Origin: Leishmania infantum JPCM5
Taxonomy: Eukaryota; Euglenozoa; Kinetoplastea; Trypanosomatida; Trypanosomatidae
Assembly (NCBI RefSeq): GCF_000002875.2
Contig: NC_009414.2
Location: 535,001 to 599,000 of the forward strand
DNA: 64,000 nt
Direction of reading: 5' to 3'
Position numbers and translations under genes: made by a program. Of this stretch, positions 59,766 to 64,000 are shown one piece after another. The notes beneath the pieces are model-generated. The model searched no databases. It had not been told where the DNA came from and worked only from the letters and a program-made list of their open reading frames with translations. The first letter of the stretch is position 1, and every line of letters begins with the position of its first letter.

Positions 59766-60941
59766 ATGTTCTCTGCAAAGTACTACGACGATCCGTTCGA
59801 CGACGACGACAATGATATCTGCTACGCCGAAATTGTGTCGGACGGTGGCGCCGCTGCCGACGCTGCTGACGCTCGGCCACGCTGCACCTTCGCTCCTTCA
59901 ACGGTTGCCTTCACTTCGGCGTTGCGTCGCACAAGCGAAACAGCGAAGAGTGGGTGCGGCGCCAGTACGGAGATACCCCTCTCTACAGTGTACGGATCGC
60001 GGAGCGGCAGCGGCCAAGCGGAAAATCTGGAGTACGAGGCGCATATTGAGCAGCTCCGCGCTGAACTGAAGGCATCCAACGCAGAAAACAACCGGCTGAC
60101 GGCCCTTCAGAGCAAACTGGAGTCACGCGTGCGTAGTTTATCTTTTGGGAAAGAGAATGCCGAGCGCCAGCTGCAACAAGAGAAGGAACGCAACCGCGTC
60201 TTGGCGGACAAGGTGTCAGCGTTAGAGGAGGAGCTGGAGCTGATGATGGCACGTGCCAGCTCTGCCGCGCACCACCGCGGTGCCACGCCCCTCGAGACGA
60301 GCAGTGTTCACGACTCCAGAAGTCCTGAAGGGCCGCGCCCCGCAGCACCGCGAACACAGCGACGCGACCCTAATACCTCTATTGGGCAGTTTATGGCATC
60401 CGGCACGCCGTTGGAGCTTTCGCGCAGCCTCGAGCTGAGCCGGTCAACGGCACGACACGCGCCGTCAGTGGACAGCAGCCGTAGCTTCCACGCCCTGGAG
60501 CAGTTACACCACGCGCAAGCAGCTTACGCTGCGTCTCGCGGCGGGCCGCATGAGCGGCAGGGTGGATCGATGATGACAACAGCGTTGCCCCCTACAGGGC
60601 TCACAAGCAATGAGCCACAGGGCGCGGTGCCGCCACCTTCTAGCCGGCAGACGCTGCGCAGTCAGCGGGGGGCCACCGCAGTGCACGAAACTATCACAGC
60701 CCAGGAGCAGACTCGGAGCCAGCAGGCGGCCGCAGTGCGGCAGCTGGAGGCACAGCTACTCCATCACTCGCAGCAGCGTGACGAACTGACGAAGCAGCTC
60801 GAGCGTCTCGAGCGCATACGCACCCGCACGGTGGCGGACCGCAAAAAGAAGGCGGTGGTCGAACGTCAGCTCGAGGAGGAAGAAAAGTTCATTGGCCAAA
60901 TCCGCCTCGAGCTGCGCTCGTACTCAGCGCTAATGCGCTAG
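59766..60941 (+). CDS. Coiled-coil protein, unknown
   Basis: A 391-residue protein. The N-terminus is acidic (YYDDPFDDDDNDICY). A long coiled coil spans about 82-165 (ENLEYEAHIEQLRAELKASN to ALEEELELMMAR). A Ser/Pro/Ala-rich middle with SLELSRS-type repeats (about 215-245) follows. A second coiled coil covers about 318-388 (AAAVRQLEAQLLHHSQQRDE to EEEEKFIGQIRLEL). There is no enzymatic motif. It is likely structural, perhaps of the flagellum or basal body, but no motif proves this. The short leader fixes the start. Confidence 0.72.
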   Translation: MFSAKYYDDPFDDDDNDICYAEIVSDGGAAADAADARPRCTFAPSTVAFTSALRRTSETAKSGCGASTEIPLSTVYGSRSGSGQAENLEYEAHIEQLRAELKASNAENNRLTALQSKLESRVRSLSFGKENAERQLQQEKERNRVLADKVSALEEELELMMARASSAAHHRGATPLETSSVHDSRSPEGPRPAAPRTQRRDPNTSIGQFMASGTPLELSRSLELSRSTARHAPSVDSSRSFHALEQLHHAQAAYAASRGGPHERQGGSMMTTALPPTGLTSNEPQGAVPPPSSRQTLRSQRGATAVHETITAQEQTRSQQAAAVRQLEAQLLHHSQQRDELTKQLERLERIRTRTVADRKKKAVVERQLEEEEKFIGQIRLELRSYSALMR

Positions 60942-61639
60942 CAGCCTGTAGGGCACGACCTTGCCTGAAGCACCACAACACCGCGAGCGCCATTGCCAAT
61001 GAACAAGGGCAGCGGGTGTTTGTTGTGTAGCTTGGCGCGCCCGACCCCCCCCCCCAGCCGCACGGTCGTTGATGTTAATGGAGCTTCCCATATCACCGCC
61101 CTGACTCACGTTCCCCCAGCGAAAAACAGATGTCAAAGAAACGCAAGAGAGCTTGGCGAAAAAACCCGCGCGTCGCCCTTCCGCGCCGCTGCGTCCGTCG
61201 CGAACGCCCCCCCCCCCTTCCCAGGTCACCCGGCCGCCGGCCCTTTTTCAAGCCACTTCGCCCTCCCCCCTCCCCTTTTGCCGAAGGCCCCCTGCCCCTT
61301 TTCCAAAAAGGGGGCCAGCGGGCGCGGCCGAGCGGCCCAGGCCTCCCCCCCCCCGCGCAGCCCGGGCTGGCGGCCCGCGAGGTGGCCCTCCCCGAGTGCC
61401 GGAAGCCCAACGGCGAGCCCACAAGAGCTGCGACCCAACCGATGCCCGCCGCGCGCGCACCGCCAGCGCGCTACGAAAAAATAACCAGCGGAGATCCCTT
61501 CGCACCCGCTTGCAATAATGCTCTCAAGCCTGGGATCTTGAAATGGAAGAGCGTGAGACACTCCGAATGTGGGTCGCGTACTCTCATGGTTGTGTATCAG
61601 TGCGCAGCGTCAAGCGCGAATACTCCGCATCTTCTTTAA
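60942..61639. other. Intergenic region with an extreme G+C, poly-C block
   Basis: No supportable gene. From about 61,040 to 61,400 the DNA is very C-rich with several C runs of 8-12 and a CCCCTTTT/AAAAGGGG hairpin near 61,297. It differs sharply from both sides and may contain sequencing error. Confidence 0.55.
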
Positions 61640-61683
61640 CGCTCCTTTTTCTCGCTCCTCCTCTCGAATCTATCTGTTCATAG
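61640..61683 (+). promoter_or_regulatory. Predicted spliced-leader acceptor
   Basis: T/C tract ending in GTTCATAG at 61683. No ATG occurs before 61783. Confidence 0.55.
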
Positions 61684-61782
61684 CGCAAGCACGCCTCTAC
61701 TGTAGGCTGGTCTCCACTCCTACATACCCTGCAGCCACAAAAGTGCCTTTTGCGCAAGGTGCGATACGCACCACTGACAATC

Positions 61783-62724
61783 ATGAATTTCGCCAAGGGC
61801 GCTACCCCGAGAAAGAGCCTCAATTCGAAGCGGAGAAACGGTGCCGAGAAGACCACGGATGTGCCGAAGGACGCTGTAAAACACAGCCGCACAAGGGTAT
61901 TGCACGTCTCTGTTACGGATGATACACAAATAGTGAGCATCCCTCGCGATCAAGAAGACCCGTTCGATGTCTGGGCTGTATACTCTCATGTAGTGTACGC
62001 GACCAAGAAGGAGCAACGCTTTCTTAAGCACTCTCTGCAATCGCGCATCCACGAAAGCATCGTCCAGTGTTCCAATCTGTTCCCTCTTACGGGCAACGAC
62101 CAGGAGGGGAAGCAGTCCACCCCCACTGGTAACTCTAGCAGACGCATGAACGCGTCGTTTGTGTCCACGCTGCAGGCACAAGGCTACGGCAAAAGCATCG
62201 CAGCGTGCGCCATGTGTGTGCTATCAGTGTGGCCTTCCTTACCTGTTAAGAACCGACCCCCACTCTCTACAAAGGTCCAGAGAGCGTTCGAGGCCTTGCA
62301 AGCTGGCACACACCTGTACGTTTTCAACGAAAAGCCGAACTCTCCACTACTCTGCGACACAGCGCTGCGTCTCTTGCACAGCATTGATCGCGATGAGGTC
62401 AGTGTTACCATTTTCAACGCCATCGAGCGTACCGTCATCGATGGGTACATTCCACTCTCGTTTGTTGTGTCGCTTTCTTTTGGATTGGAGCCAGTCGAGC
62501 GGGCGCGGCACCTGAATAAGACCGGCACGATCAAGTGCAGCAACGGCCACCAGACGACGGAAGAAACGAGCAAGCGAGCCTTCACGCTCCACTGCTCTGC
62601 ACCTGAGCTGTTTTATGTCACTTTCATCGCGGCAACTCAGGAAGACTTCAACAAGTGGACTTGTGTCATCGATTACTTTGTTCTCCTTAACTCTTGCTAC
62701 AGAGCATACCTGCAGTCGCGCTAG
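61783..62724 (+). CDS. Protein with a possible PH-like C-terminal domain, unknown
   Basis: A 313-residue protein. Its codons are visibly less G+C-rich than those of genes farther left. The N-terminus is basic (MNFAKGATPRKSLNSKRRNG). The central region is globular (HVVYATKKEQRFLKHSLQSR, YGKSIAACAMCVLSVWPSLP). The C-terminus, KRAFTLHCSAPELFYVTFIA followed by EDFNKWTCVIDYFVLLN, resembles the last strands and Trp helix of a pleckstrin-homology domain. No signal peptide or membrane helix is clear. I cannot name the family; the PH-like reading is a suggestion. The gene is supported by its length, non-repetitive composition and a clean acceptor. Confidence 0.65.
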   Translation: MNFAKGATPRKSLNSKRRNGAEKTTDVPKDAVKHSRTRVLHVSVTDDTQIVSIPRDQEDPFDVWAVYSHVVYATKKEQRFLKHSLQSRIHESIVQCSNLFPLTGNDQEGKQSTPTGNSSRRMNASFVSTLQAQGYGKSIAACAMCVLSVWPSLPVKNRPPLSTKVQRAFEALQAGTHLYVFNEKPNSPLLCDTALRLLHSIDRDEVSVTIFNAIERTVIDGYIPLSFVVSLSFGLEPVERARHLNKTGTIKCSNGHQTTEETSKRAFTLHCSAPELFYVTFIAATQEDFNKWTCVIDYFVLLNSCYRAYLQSR

Positions 62725-63445
62725 TCTGCAAAAAGCGGGTTAAGTATTGTGTTTTACATTCTTTCATCCTATACCATCTGCTCTCTTCCTTTACAGCGTC
62801 CTTGCTACCGCTCCGTAGGCTCCGAATCCGGTGCAAGAGACTTCCTGGATCCAGTATCACCCTCAAAGAAGCGAAAATGTAGCAGAAAACGCCCCTACTC
62901 TTCCTATGTTCAAGCGCTTCACATGGCTGTTTATGCACTTCTACCGTAGGCCCTGCTTTCGCTTGGTTCCATCATTCTGCAGCCCTTAGTGCTTTTTAAT
63001 GGTTCATTGCTGCTGATCTGACTTTCTGGTTCTAGCCTTTCATCTGAAACACGCAAGAGAAGCCTGTAGGGCACAACGCGTCACTACAGTTTTGCTCTCC
63101 TTCTGCCTTGCATGTACATGGACAATAATGTTTCTTTACTGAAATGAGCCAATAGCAGTTGCTTCAATAAATATGGGCTCGTTGGTGCCTCTGGGGCTCC
63201 GTTTGAGCCTGATCGTATCCGCTGCTCACATGGTCGTGTGACTATGTCGCTTCCATTTTAACCCCTGCATTCGCGGGTGCCCACAGCTTGGGATCTAGCG
63301 TCTTCTCATCTCACGCATGCTCTAACTCTTCTCCCTCGCTGTCTTCCCTGCGGGCTCTCTCCTCCGGTGTGAGTCCCTCTTCGTGCCTACTCTCCTTAGT
63401 TCCTCGTTGGCGTATCTTACGTCATCACATCAGTCATTCGCTTGC
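62725..63445. other. Intergenic region
   Basis: No supportable gene. It is A+T-richer than most of the window, and T/C-rich from about 63,299 to 63,420. Confidence 0.6.
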
Positions 63446-63447
63446 AG
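63446..63447 (+). promoter_or_regulatory. Predicted spliced-leader acceptor AG
   Basis: CTTGCAG ends at 63447 after a T/C-rich stretch, six bases before the ATG at 63453. Confidence 0.6.
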
Positions 63448-63452
63448 TCACT

Positions 63453-63950
63453 ATGTCACTATACTCTGAAATTGTGTCTGACCAGCTGCCGGCCGCCATC
63501 TCGGCAGTGAAGAGCCACCTTGCAAAACAGAGTCCCTCTCAGCTGGCTCGAATTGTTTTCACTGAGTTCATCACCTTCTTAAGGAAGTACTGGGCATGGG
63601 CCATGTACTTCATCATTCTCAGGAAGTTGTACCGCATCTTGAGCCGCACCAACAAGCGCTCCTCCAAGCCAAATAGAATCAAGAGGTCTTCTGCTTCCAT
63701 TCCTGACAGCAACGACTCTGTCGCCGACTTGGTGTCCACTCCCCGCACAGTGGATATCGCCTTTCTCACTGACACTGCCGAATATACGCCATCAAAAAAT
63801 CAGATGATCGTCGGCGATGGCGTCATCGTCATAAATCGTAATGACCGTTACGTCGAGGTGTACGAGCGCAAGAACGTCGCAAAAGTAGGCAGTGTTGAGG
63901 CAGAGGTCAAAGCACTGCTCAAGGAGTTTGCGGCTCGCAACAACAGATGA
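63453..63950 (+). CDS. Small protein with one hydrophobic segment, unknown
   Basis: A 165-residue protein. One hydrophobic stretch with basic flanks occurs at about 44-62 (RKYWAWAMYFIILRKLYRIL), which could be a membrane anchor. A Lys/Arg/Ser-rich region follows (about 63-80, NKRSSKPNRIKRSSAS). The C-terminal half has beta-like segments (GDGVIVINRNDRYVEVYERK) and ends in a charged helix. No signal peptide is seen. I do not recognise the family. Base composition is like that of its left neighbour. Confidence 0.65.
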   Translation: MSLYSEIVSDQLPAAISAVKSHLAKQSPSQLARIVFTEFITFLRKYWAWAMYFIILRKLYRILSRTNKRSSKPNRIKRSSASIPDSNDSVADLVSTPRTVDIAFLTDTAEYTPSKNQMIVGDGVIVINRNDRYVEVYERKNVAKVGSVEAEVKALLKEFAARNNR

Positions 63951-64000
63951 GTGTGCCGTAGAGAACGTCGACTCCTCGCGTTTCAAGTCACAAGTTATTT

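Noticed and set aside
61130..61639. A 169-codon open frame across the C-rich block
   Set aside because: Mostly Pro/Arg/Gly low complexity from homopolymer DNA. The less biased C-terminal part is short and has no recognisable domain.

Overview
The window looks like nuclear DNA of a Leishmania-type trypanosomatid. Every convincing gene lies on the + strand, as in a polycistronic unit, and none has a visible intron. Intergenic DNA is long and pyrimidine-rich. Typically a poly-pyrimidine tract followed by AG (a spliced-leader acceptor) precedes the first usable ATG. Coding DNA is G+C-rich, and UTR-like DNA is full of CA/GT microsatellites. There is no strand switch, rRNA, tRNA or CRISPR array that I can support. 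The species is not determined.

Layout: (1) 0.2-20.8 kb: Pus3-type tRNA pseudouridine synthase, a large eIF2-alpha-kinase-like protein kinase, a DUF1796-type papain-like protein, a double-PH/Kelch protein, an ER type I membrane protein and a degenerate actin-related protein. (2) 20.8-28.6 kb: a 7.7-kb interval without a supportable gene, holding one copy of a 349-bp dispersed repeat and a long pyrimidine-biased stretch. (3) 28.6-42.7 kb: a ferric-reductase/NADPH-oxidase-like protein with a large inserted loop, a likely mitochondrial protein, a small mitochondrial membrane protein, ER membrane complex subunit 4 and an Hsp33-type redox chaperone. (4) 42.7-50.7 kb: the second, identical repeat copy, a CRAL-TRIO (Sec14-like) gene and, about 2.84 kb downstream, its decayed tandem pseudogene. 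(5) 50.8-64 kb: a coiled-coil protein, a membrane-anchored ClpB/torsin-like AAA+ protein, Rab28, a protein with three LC8-type TQT motifs, a coiled-coil protein and two less G+C-rich unknowns.

The genes do not form a pathway; neighbours share transcription, not function. Loose themes are the ER (EMC4, the KKKK-tailed type I protein, the eIF2 kinase), lipid/membrane traffic (CRAL-TRIO, PH, Rab28), and mitochondrial or redox roles (Hsp33, two presequence-bearing proteins, reductase). The most notable observations are the degenerate actin-related protein, the CRAL-TRIO pseudogene whose start position reads ATA, the perfectly conserved 349-bp repeat pair, the 7.7-kb gap, and the doubly inserted kinase domain. 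Starts were chosen at ATG codons, guided by predicted splice acceptors; all splice sites are predictions.
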